Source: Halichondria panicea | Lineage: Eukaryota > Porifera > Demospongiae > Suberitida > Halichondriidae | Length of the DNA: 64,000 nucleotides | Direction: 5' to 3' | NCBI RefSeq assembly: GCF_963675165.1 | Contig: NC_087386.1 | Location: 1,724,931-1,788,930 of the forward strand | In this document: positions 15,119-27,400 of the stretch, in pieces | Layout: each line of letters opens with the position of its first letter | Position numbering within the stretch: the stretch's first letter is position 1 | Translations under genes and position numbers: made by a program | The notes under the pieces: model-generated | Told to the model about the DNA's origin: nothing | The model's input: only the letters and a program-made list of their open reading frames with translations | Databases searched by the model: none

Positions 15119-17415
15119 TATGTTGTATCAGTATTTCGTCCGTGTAAAATGTGTTGGGGTGTGAAAAATATGCCCTGTTCAATTTGGTTGGAATGTTCAT
15201 CTCCACGAGCACGAGAAGGACAGTTTCCTATTTTATCCCTTGTCCTTGTACAGCTAGGAGTGTTACACTAAAAATAATTATGTGAGAAGAACCAGTTTAC
15301 AATGATTATTTTATCCCTTGTCCCTATGCAAGAGTGCTAGCATTGTGTGTATAAAGTACATTATTGCCATTGTAGATGTGTTACAGTGCATGGCAGTTAT
15401 TATGTGCTGTGATGATAGAACGAACATTTTGGTGTATGCATAGCTTTGTGAATATCGTGTGTATCAATATCCCGTCACTATAAAATATTTAGTCGAGCAT
15501 ATGATTGATCCTCAATTAGCCAAGTATGTATTTCGCATGCATGCATTCTAACCCATGGATGGTCGCTATAGGAGCACAATAATCGACAGCCAATGGGAGG
15601 GGGTGTGGGTTCAATGTGGTGACGATATTGGCTGCCATATCGTTGGTCATGTAGTGTGTTGGCTTTGTCCCTTTGTTTGTCGTCTGCTGGTTTACTTTGT
15701 TCCTATTGGAGGAGTTTGTATTTCAGCCCAAAACAATAACCAACTTTTTCGATACATTGCCCAAATATAGTACTAGCTATTAAAGTACGTCAAGTATCTA
15801 CGTTGTTATTGTCACCTTATAAGCAGACTCTACCATTGTGTTAGCAGGCCATTTCTAAAATACGATCACACGCAGTAGCTAATGAGGATTAGTTAGGCAA
15901 TGTCTCTATTAGGCAGATTTTAATTAATCACTAAAGGAAGACAGAACAGGTATGGTCAATTTGTCTTCCCCCCCCCCCCGTGTTACTACTGTTCATGCTT
16001 GAGCAATCCCCTCTGCGTTTAAGTGCTCTGTGGTAACCCCCCTCCCCCTCTGCAGACACAACTCAGCTTTTATTTGAACCATTCAGTGCATTGTCATTGT
16101 TAGCTCTAGAGATAAACCTCATTCATTATTGCCCACACTGGTGTAGATTCCATTTTTGGAATATTCATTTTCAACAGCGCGGCTGTTTAAATGATTGACA
16201 TTTACATGAGATACATTCACAGCGTACAAAAAAGGTGTATGCTTAATGTTATGTACTGAGAGTAGGCAGGGTGGTCATTACAAATGCCTTTCCACTGGGT
16301 CACTGTACACCACCCACCAGTATAGGTAACAGCATTTCCTTAGTTGGCTCTTTCATGTCTTTCAAGATAAAATGTAGAAATAATTGAGGTCATTATATTG
16401 GATGTAAACAATTTTGAAATTGTTTTTTCAAGTATTCACTCTAAGATAGCTGTTTATAACATTCCAATAGTGTGTCTTTGTGTACACTGTAAATACTGAG
16501 AATGCACAACCTTCATCTCATGTTACGCATAAGCATTTCCCCAACGTGTAGGCTCTCTAATAATAATGTACCCTTCATAATAAATTATGGGGGTTGGTAC
16601 TATTAGCTTAATTATTCTACGTACTTGCGAACATTTAATTGCTCAGGAATTCTTAAATAACTTAATTAGGTCCGGTCCTACTCTTTTGAATACTTACAGT
16701 CATGTGACACTTTTCGCTACTAGCGTTGTATTAGAAGCTCTAGCTCTTGCCGTGTGTGTTGTTGATGTACGCCTTGTGTACGTACATTGGTATGATAATA
16801 ATATTACAGTCATTCACTGGCTGGGATCACTAGCTCAGGGATCATGTCGAGTGCTCAAAACTCAAACTCAAACTTAAATGTTTCCTCCATTTTGGTAAAC
16901 ACCATTTAGCTTGTGCAGCGGTGGCTTATGAGTTGGTGTTGTGGCAATTAAACCTAGCCGAAGATCTTTTGGCCCTCTTTTTTCCAACTATTTTTCACGT
17001 TTCCATGACAGTTAATACTTATAATTTTAGTGCTATAGTTTTCCTTACCTGGCTATAGCCATCCTTATCACAAGTAGCCTATCTGTATAATGTATGTGAA
17101 CAAGACCACCTAATACCATTAATCCAATTAGCTCCAATTACAATGCAACCTAATGCCAACCATCGCCATAGCGGCATGTGAGCATTCGATATACTGCCAA
17201 TTAATGCATGTCCATTTTGGTTGCCCTTGTATGTCCATACTCCATAGTTTCTGTGCCAATAGCCTGACTATGTGGCGGCAAGTAGGCGTACACAATTATG
17301 TAATCATTATATAAAAAAACCCGTTTTCAGCAAATGTAGTAGCTAAAATGATGTAATTTGTTGTTAAGGATTAAAGTGTTATCCTTAGAACTGGAGGATT
17401 GTTTCCATTGCGCAT

Positions 17416-17547
17416 CAGAGGAGGTACGACACGGGTACCTCGATTAGGTTGATTATAGGCTTGGTCACGTGCAAAATTCAACATTAAAGTCATTGTTGCA
17501 TGTGACAATTTTAGCTTAATCAAAGTACTCGTGTCGGACCTCCTCTG
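17416..17547. mobile_element. 132-bp MITE-like fold-back element
   Basis: Ends are inverted repeats of about 23 bases (CAGAGGAGGTACGACACGGG at the left; complement with two mismatches at the right). Inner sequence is also self-complementary (GTCACGTGCAA ... TTGCATGTGAC), so the whole unit can fold into one long hairpin. No coding capacity. Confidence 0.6.
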
Positions 17548-17551
17548 GACT

Positions 17552-17695
17552 CAGAGGAGGTCCGTAAACTTTGTTTATGCTCTGAACGTCAGTTTCCCTG
17601 TCTAGTTTTCACTTTCTGTCATATGTGACAATATGAAGGGCCGGGAACAGAGCACTAATGTAGTGATGCATGCATGCCCTGTTGAACCTCCTCTG
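17552..17695. mobile_element. Second MITE-like element with the same CAGAGGAGGT ends
   Basis: It starts four bases after the previous element with CAGAGGAGGTCCG and ends with AACCTCCTCTG. The internal sequence differs from its neighbour, so these are two related elements or a nested insertion. Confidence 0.45.
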
Positions 17696-18409
17696 ATCAT
17701 ACGGTCGCTTATTATTGAATATTTATCGTATTATTTTGTGTACTGTCCATTAGTACTTAGCTATATATCAGATGGTATTTATGGCTCATTCATGATAAAC
17801 TGATTGCCTCTTTATTTGGTCATCTCATTACTCAAGCTGCTACGTGAATGCGATATTCGACAAAAACATGACCACACTGCCAAAAACGTTCATTGTCTGA
17901 AAATGTGCCACTTATGCCTATAAGCCAGCTGCTTTAGAAGGTTGCTATAATTCTGCTTTGCCTACGTAGCTTAAACAGAGTATTTAGCTCAAGTCTTTAA
18001 TTGTGCATAGTTTTAGATAAGCCTAAAGATTAGCATTACTTGTCTGATTATCGCCGAAAGATTGAAGCTGAAAAGTGTTAACGGTGAGAATGTCAGAGAT
18101 GTACAAAGGTTGCTTTGAGATCTAGTGTGGAGCTGCTTAACACCAGAAGGTGAGGTTGCTTACGTCGTGTTTTATCACACCTTCTCCCCTCAGTTGCATA
18201 TTTGACACACTCAGTTATCTACTTGCTAGCTCAGAGGATAAATAGCCAGCTAGCTAGCTTTACATACTATTGGAGATTTTATGAGTCAAGGTTATTATAC
18301 AGCTGGCTACTTTTGAGTTAATCCGTAGACTGACATAGTTTAAACAACTGTTTCCAAGTCTGGCTTAGCTTTTCAACTCTACGCTATAAAAAGTGATCTA
18401 CACGTAGCT

Positions 18410-21400
18410 ATGGAAGAAAGTGGATTACTGAAAAGTGTGTGTTTGAGAAAGAATGGCCGAGTGGTCACGATCACTCCCTCCCATGGTCTGAGCACGAGCT
18501 GTCCGGAACTTGATAAGAAAGTGGATCTTCCTCATGATCAGATGGTCCTATCGTTCCCACGGAAGTACAGCGCTCCAGTTGTAGGGGAGACGAAGAACCT
18601 CTTACTGTCTAGCTGCACATCTCTCACTAATCTACGAACCCCGTGCCCTGAGGCAACACCATCACCTCCACCGCCTCGCATCAATCAACCACCTCGCGAG
18701 AAGCTGAGGAAACATGTGACCAAATCTCTCCTTCCCAATAAACCACTATTCCACATGAAGAAACAGAAAGCACCACCACGTTTGAACGCAAAGGAAGTTG
18801 AAAAGCTCACTCCAATGAAATCTAGACGACCCCCAGAACTTGATCTGTCTGTCTCGAATCTTGAAGAAATGAAAAAGCCACCTCGAAATAGAAAGCTTAG
18901 TTGCGATCTTCCTTCACTTTCACCTAGTCCAAACAAAAACAGAGGTCGAAAACTTAGCTGTGATTTAACAACCCCTTACTCGCAAAGCACGAAGCAAAGC
19001 CACAAATCGTTTCTGTTTTCATTTAGCAAAATATTTAGCGGTGGTAGGCGTGGCAGTAAGCCCGTCATTGTCAAGGAGGGTGGCTATATGAGTGATGAGA
19101 GTGCTGATTCAGCAGGGGCTTCCCCTGTGTGTGTTGTTGTCAGCTCTACAGGTGACGGGCGACGAAGAAAGGGCGTGATCGAATTGGAGACTGTGGACGG
19201 ACCCTCGGGTGGCAAGAACAAGCTGTCGCCATACAACAAGCTGCTGGCAAAGTCAATGGAACTGGTGAGTGATGTGTGTGTGGGTGGGTGGGTGGAGTTG
19301 TGTGTGTGTGTGTGAGTGGGTGGGTGGGTGGAACTGTACATGTGTGTGTGTGTGTGTGGGTGGGTGTGTGGGGTGGGTAGGGTGTGCGTGCATGTATACA
19401 CATACGTTATTATTGCCAAATTGCATAAAAGAGGTCGCTATTGCGTTTTTTGTCCTTTAGCTAATTATGTATTTCATTCCCCACTTGGTTATAATAAAGG
19501 CCTGCATGCATGGATACTCTTGTACTCGTGGTTATTTCTCATGCATGCGTGATCGACTCATAGCCTGTTTTTCCTAGACTAAGTGTTACTCACTTTGATC
19601 ATCTTTCATCAGAGCATTCTCATCATTTCTACCCAACCGCTACAAATAAATTCATGCATGACATTAAAACCTGATGCTATGTAGTTTATAAACAGTTTGT
19701 GAAATACTTATTATTTATTAACTTGATTGGCTAACGAGAATGTTATTACCCGACTACCAAGTTTACTATTAGGTTGGCACTTTAGCATTTAATTACTTGA
19801 TGCAAATTAATTGTATAATTAACTTGTACATTACATGGAAGCGTGTATCGTGTAGTCACGGCAGCTATATATGGCCCAAGATTTGAAAAGCTGGGCCAAA
19901 TTTATTGATTATAAAATCAAATCTGTCTATACCAGTGCATTAAAAAGATGTCATACTTAGCCAAGCCTGTCTTAGCCTTATATAATAGTTGCATTACAGT
20001 GTAGACACAGCAGCTGCCTGTAATGAAGCAATGTAAATAAAGCCATTTAAAGGTTGAGTCATCCATTGGGAATAATCATCCCATTCTACACCCACACACA
20101 CTTGCAGTTACACTGTCGTTAGTGCAAGCAGCTGCTTACTTAGTGTGTGCAATTATCCTGCATGTATGGATTCTGTTTCACATCCTCCTTCTAAACTTTT
20201 GATAGTGTTCAGATCGATTTCTAAGTGCCTAGCTAATAGTGATATGAAACTCTACATGTACTTAGATCGCTTGAAATATAAACTGAATGTACATGTGCTT
20301 TGTGTGTGCAACTAACCTCTGTATTTATTCTGCTCTGGCGTGTTTATTTCAATGTTGTTTTTCTTAACTTTCCTATACCACGTACTGGTTGTCATAATCC
20401 AAACTAAAGTTATGGGCAATCAAGGATAGTTGCCAAAACACCTCATTTTGAACAAGCCCTTAGCCTTTGTTTTGATCAAAATTGATGCATTTTGATTATA
20501 CGATAGTCTCATGTCTTTATTTCAGTCATGCATGGTTTATTAGGCACGCCACCATGCATATATAGATATCCCCTAGACCTACTGAATACATTATTAATGG
20601 CTGGATCAGCAGAGCCTTGCAGCTCTCTTCTCACTCTTGCAGCTACCAATAGCTAGCGTTCTAGTGCACAGCTAACTACTAAGTAGAGTAGCAATACTCT
20701 ATGGACAAGTTTTAGCTTTGAAATTGGAAACATAATAATAAAAACACACTACCGTATACCTCGCTTGTGCATGCGCACCGAGGCATAAAAATCATTTTCA
20801 TTAACCAATAGCTAGCTAGCGTTCTAGTGCAGCTACTCTACTTAGTAGTTAGCTCTGCACTAGAATGCTAGCTATTGGTAGCTGCAAGAGTGAGAAGAGA
20901 GCTGCAAGGCTCTGCTGACTTGCAGCCATTAATTTTAGGCTTGAACATTTGGCATCGATCGTTTTTAACAACAATCATGGTCGATCATTACCCACTCCTT
21001 GAGTTCCCTGGATTTTGCATGTAAAAATGTTCACCATGATAATTATAATCAATGTGTGTAGCTTAGTAGCTTTATATTATGTAGCTTTGGCACCTCCACC
21101 GAGGCATCAGCACCTGCGGTGCTTTCATTATAAAAGGCCTCATTTTCATTTTGAGTAAAAAGTCTTACTGATGTTTATAATTTGATAGGACGTGGTGTTC
21201 ACAAAGCACACAACACATTTCCAACCATGAATGTCTCCTTAAAAATGCAAAATTGCCCCTGTCTCCTGTTGTTATGTCTTTCTAAGAAATGCCACCTACA
21301 TGCAGCTAGCTGATATGGCCATCTGTGGTGAATGGGGGTGATTATGTGGTGGTAATGTGATTCACTAGTGGTCTCCTGAGATTACCTTCCTGTGCAAGTT

Positions 21401-24400
21401 CAAGTGGCCCTTTGATCTCACCACAAGACACTGACCTTCTACATGTTGATCACACATCAAAGGCTGGGGATTCAGCACAGTAACCATAGGTACTAGCCAG
21501 GAAACCAGGTGTCTATAAAAGGTTGCTTCTGTTTTCCCAGTGCAGTGCAGTGTTAATAGTTGCAAGCAGTGATGTTATTATGCTCAAACTTTTAGCTAGC
21601 TAGCTACTCTTACAGTTTACAGTTGTGCACAGCAAGTTTGTTTCCCAGATAGATAGATAGATAGCTTTCAAGATTATTGCAAGCTATTCCAACAGTTGCT
21701 TTTTCCAAGAATTCAATGAGTGTTGAAGTACTTACAATGCCGACTCATGCACTGTCTCCATCACCACCGCCTCCTGACAGCTCCTCCCACACTTGTCACG
21801 CCTCTACACCTCCACCCTCCACTCATCACACACGTACACCCTCACGTACACCCTCACCACCTCCGTTCACTCGTCATCGGTCCACACCTCTTCCCAGGAC
21901 CACCTCCCCCTCCCCTCTCACCTCCCCCTCCCCGTCACCCTTCACAACACATGCACACTACTCCAAGCTATGGGCTGTCAAGGTGGGAGAAGTCACTGTG
22001 TAGATTGGTTTAGCATTGCTCACTCCAATAGTGCTTTTCTCTAGTCTTTGGGTTTAACTTAATAGAAGTTAAATTAACTGCATGTACATGTAGAAGTGGT
22101 TCCTATAATTATTATATTATAGCTGCAGTGCTGGCTAGAACTATAGTAGTGTAGTTACGTCCAGTGTATATAGCTAGCTACGTATGTTGGTGAGGAGATT
22201 TCTCCGTTATGAGATCATAGCTTGTACGTACATGTACATCTCATGTACATCTCATGTACATGATATGTATATTGCTTGTACACGTACATCACGTTGTAGT
22301 CATATACATGTAAACTCCCTTTGTGCCGTCCACGTATTACAAATTACTTCCCTTGCTGTGAATGAGCAGCGGGTGTTTCAATGAATACATTCAATTAGTT
22401 CCCATTAGGTCAACCCTTCCGTGCATCATTAAGCCCTCAGATGTGCATAGTCTCTGATCTTGTGTCTATCGTCATTCAATTTTGTCTGCCTCTAAACAGA
22501 ACTGTTGTTTTAAACTAGTGTAGGAGGTCTTGTGTGTGTGTGGGTTAGGCACAGCTGCATGTACTAAGTAGTTGTTGTAGCTATTAGAACATAAATTATT
22601 TCTATACTGGATTCTTTCCTTCCCTAAAATTGTTTGAAGATCCATGTAGTCGCTTTATCCTGCCCACAGTGCAGATTTGTGGTCCAATGTGAGGAAGTGG
22701 TGGTCTGCACTGTATACATTGTGGCTCTTTCATTCTGAGAAATTTTAACCACAAATTAAAACTTTTTTCTGTAGCTTCCTACCAGTAGTACGGCGTTAAC
22801 CTCTGATATTGGACCCTTCAGACAGGAGACAGGGGAAGATGAAGAGTCGTGCTACCTACTGCAACATGCCTTACTCGAGAACCCGGAGAGTGAAACAAGA
22901 TGGTACTTCAAATATTTCCTAGGGAAAGGTACGATTTCCTTTGTGTTCTATCAACTAGGATTTCTACTAAGCTAGCTAGGGATATATCCCGCTTTCCCCT
23001 GTATGACACCCTGACTTGTTTACATGTGTATCACCCCTCCTCCCTTTGAAGCAAGCGTTCCTTACCTGTGGCACCTGAACACACTGCAAACAAAATGTCC
23101 ATACACTGTACTTTATATATGTTGTTAACTGAACCACACACACATCCTGGCACATATGATCCTTAATTCTTTGCACATTATTCTATGTATTATGGTTGCA
23201 ATTAAAACTGTTATATCCTAGCATCAACACACAAACCCACGTGACTATTCATACCCCCTCCATCTCTGCAGTCCACTATAACTACCTCTGCTATGATAAC
23301 TCCAAGAGTCCACTCTTCCTCTCTGTGATGAGGTCAGAGTCAGCTGCCAGCACGTACAGATGCATACTCTGGAAGAAGACAGTGAGTGACTGCACTTCGT
23401 ATTTCATGATGGGTGAACTTTATTTTGCCTCAAGGGTATACTTTATTTTGCCTCAAGGCATAGCCACAGGAGGTATACATACGTTAAGCTTACCGTGTGT
23501 GTGTGTGTGTGTCAGTTGTAACTGCTCATGCATTGTTATACTTGCAGGGAAACAAGAGGCTGTACATAGAGCCTGGGGCAGGAGGGAAAGTCCCTTCTCC
23601 GAGATACATTTTAGAGTGAGTTTGCGTGCATAGTGAGCAGTGTAATCGTGAGCAGTGTGTCAATAGTACATTGTTGTTATCATATGGTATTGTGACTCCG
23701 CCCATACAGGAAGTTCTCTGGCTCCAAGTACGAGCGTTCCATCAAGGAGCTATCAATCGCCTCGATACAGAAAGACCTGCTCACACTGGAAGAACAAGAA
23801 GTAATAATTACAAACCTTTGCCGATTTGACCTGTAGTGTACGTATGACTGCTAATTGGCGATTGATCATTATTTTCGTCTTTTCATTATTTTTATTTTTT
23901 CTATTTTGTAGGGCTCAGTGAATTTCAAGTTTGGAGTGCTTTACGCAAAAGCTGGACAGAAAACGGACAATGAAATGTTCAGCAATGGTAAGAAGATCAT
24001 TGGGTATTATTATTGTCATCTCATTGGTTTGTTCTAGTCATGCATGTACAAGTACAGCAACTTGTAATCTTTAAAACTTATTACAGAAAACGGGAGTGAG
24101 AGATTTCAGAAGTTTGTCGAGTTGCTCGGTGAAGAAGTCGGACTAGAGGGCTGGCCGCAGTTTAAAGGAGGTCTTGATAACAAAAGTAAGCTACAAGCCC
24201 CATAAAATGTTTGCTATAGGCTTTGTGCCAATACTTATAACACTTAGACACAGTTCCATGCAGTTGGAAGTGAATATTGCAAACATGTGTTACCAAATGT
24301 CCAACTGGCACTTTAATTCAGAATGATGTATGTATATTACATGTAAAAAATATCCAGCTTACTGTTGTGTAAGTGCTGTTAAGAGGAGGTGTTCACTGGT

Positions 24401-27400
24401 TATGTTTCCATGCAGACAACTCCACGGGTAAGACGTCCGTGTACACTGTGTTTGAGGGTCACGAGATCATGTTCCACGTGTCCACTCTGTTACCCTACTC
24501 CACCGGGAATGAACAGCAGGTGATTAGTCAGTAATGATGGCAGCTGCTCGCAGTCGTATCAGCCTCTCTACATTATTAGTTGTATTTTAATAATTGTGTG
24601 GGATTAACTATTGTTTTGAAGTGTAGAAAATTAGTGAAACATGCTCTGTAGACTATGTTCAAAGCTGTTGCTACATTTGCTAGACTAAACCTGCAAGGAC
24701 TGCCACTGGGCTACAGTGAAAACATGCAGTATCCCATAAAAATAGCATACCTACATTAAGTAACGTAATTCCACTCTCCATACAGTTCCCTAGAATTATA
24801 CTAAGTATGTATATATAATCTTCAAAAGTGTCATATTGATTGTAGACACTGCAACTTATTGCTACATATATACATTAATTCCACACAGCTCGAGAGGAAA
24901 CGTCACATTGGGAACGACATTGTGGTCATCATCTTCGTTGACTACGACACAAACCCCGAGGAAGCCATACAGGCAGCCATGAACTTTAACCCCCAGTACA
25001 TGCACTCTCACTTCAACCACATCTTTGCTCTCGTGACGTACGACGGAATAGCCAATCGATATCGAGTCAATGTGTGCTCAGCTGAGAGTGTGCCATTCTT
25101 TGGACCACCCCTTCCCTGTTTCGGAGAGTTTAACGACCACATCTCCTTCAGGGACTTCCTCTTGGCCAAGTGTAAGTGGTGGGGTGTGTGTGTGTGTTGT
25201 GTGAGGGGAAGTGTGAGTGTGTGTGGGGGGGGGGAGTGTGTGAGTGAGGTTTGTGTGTGGGGGGGGTGATATTTGAAACCTCATAACTTTAAGATTGGCT
25301 TACATAACTAATGATGCTTGTAGTGTACAGTACATGCCTCCCCCTATTGTAACGACCAATTAGCAGTTAGTAGAAACCAATAGACATTTGTAAAGTTCAT
25401 ATTGAGTTACAAAGGTTCATGATCAACCCCCCTCCCCCCCTGTAGTGATCAATGGGGAGAAGGCAGCCTACTGTACTCCGACCTTTGCCGAGAAGAGACA
25501 GAGAACGTTGGACCTCCTCCTCAAATCTGTGGAGCAGAAATGCACTCACGAGGTAATTTAGTGACAGTCTTAAGATACCTCCTCTTAATGTGATTATCTT
25601 TCTCTTGACACCGATACCGGTACCTACTAGCTAGTCTTAATTTGAGTGCAAGGATATGCGAGTAGCATTAAAATTAAAAACAATAGAGCTGAAACGGTAC
25701 TACAAGGATTTTTGCAGACAGTTTATTATAAAACCCCACACACACACACACAGTATCGACGTGCGGTCTCCTCGCCCAGCCTCCACCATGTACCACAGTC
25801 ACCCCTCACACCCGCAAACAAGAAACTGTTTGAGAGAGAGCAAATCTTCGCCGACTTTGGCCAGAGGTTAAAAGTCGAGAAGATTATCCGGGGCCACCAT
25901 CCCACGAGCCAGAGGACCACCGTCGCCACCAAGAAAGATGTGAGTGGGTGGGGAATTCCCCTCTGTATACATTATACACATTGTTACAATGACTCTCCTT
26001 GTTTTTCTGTAGCCATGGCGAACCGAGTGCATAGTGAACAACTTTCCATACCAGATCACTTACGGAGATGTCTGTGGTGAGTATGGCTACTAATACCCCC
26101 CCTGATGATTGTTAACATATCTACCCTCACATAGATGATGGCACACTGATTGTAACCACACAGAATGATGGCACATACTTCATCTATAGAGGTGAGCGTA
26201 CGTTGGTGTCTTTAGCGTGACGATATCAATTTATATTTCATAGCTAGCTACAGAATGAGACTCGCTAACCACCTCCCACACAATACACCCACACCCACAC
26301 ACACACATACACACACAGACGGTAGCTACAGTCTCATCATTGACAAGTCAGTGCCTATTGCTCAACTGGTGGTGGCTCATCGACACCAAATGCTTCTCCT
26401 GAGAACAGGTGAGAGGAGAACTGCTGAGAGAGAGAGTAGCTATATCAGAGCATCAGATTTTGCAGAGAAAGACTATAGATAACTTAAAGCTAAGAAAAAT
26501 TATTATAAGATTATACACTGTAGTCTATAAATCTGGCTATTGCTCAATACCAATATCTGCTCCAATACGGCCCTTTTCCCAAAACCTGTCACAGATAGCT
26601 CTTTCTTTATGTGACGGGTGGTATTATGATTGTGGTGCATGTAGTTTGTAACAGATACTGCATGTACACACGGACACTGTAGTAGCAACTGTCGTCAGTT
26701 TGGAAGATCCGATTTCAAAATATATGTATACTGTAACTAGGATGCTTTTGTCCTAGACTCAAGCTGATTTTCAGCAAAAACCACTATTTTAATAGCCCCA
26801 TGCATAATTATGGTGAATGGGCATTTTTAAAAATTCGAAAATTATTACGATGCTACTGTAACACAATTATTTCTGACTGCCCAAATTTAAACTATTGGCC
26901 CAAAAAGTTGAACAGTCAGTCAGTTTTTAAGACAGCCATTAACCACCTACCCCTCCCTCCAGCCTACTCCAAGGAGAGTAACTACCTGTACGTGATCCCC
27001 CTCAAGGAGTTCTACACAGAGAAGATCACTGTCGGAGTGCGGTCCTCCTTGAACCTGTATCACATCCCCTACACCAAGGGGTGCCATCTCTTCTGTACTG
27101 CTCCACTAGATGGACAGTTCCTGAGACTAGCCGTAGCCGTCAAGACCAAGATCATCATGATGGCATACAAGTACCCAGCTACTCTGACTGTCAATGGCTC
27201 ACCTTTGACCCCGCTACGATCGCCCAACCCAATGGACAGCTTCATCAAACACAGAGTGAGTTGAAATTACATCTAGTGTCTACCGAGGCCTGAAATGTGT
27301 TCTTAGTTGTTCTCGCTTAAAATTTATTTTTAAATTGATATTAAATACGTTAAGCTGCTGTTGTGTGGTATGACTATAAACCCCGCCCCTAACCACACCC

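Larger units (their letters stand above)
14919..18409. other. Long non-coding stretch upstream of GARNL3
   Basis: No supported exon. It contains a tandem duplication at 15055-15118, a short C run near 15970, a 96-codon open frame at 16587 without domain or splice support, and two adjacent fold-back elements at 17416-17695. It is probably intron or promoter sequence of the RapGAP gene. Confidence 0.4.

Noticed and set aside
19084-19460. His/Thr/Pro-rich and Cys/Val/Gly-rich frames
   Set aside because: Shadows of a GARNL3 exon and the GT-rich repeat after its donor site.
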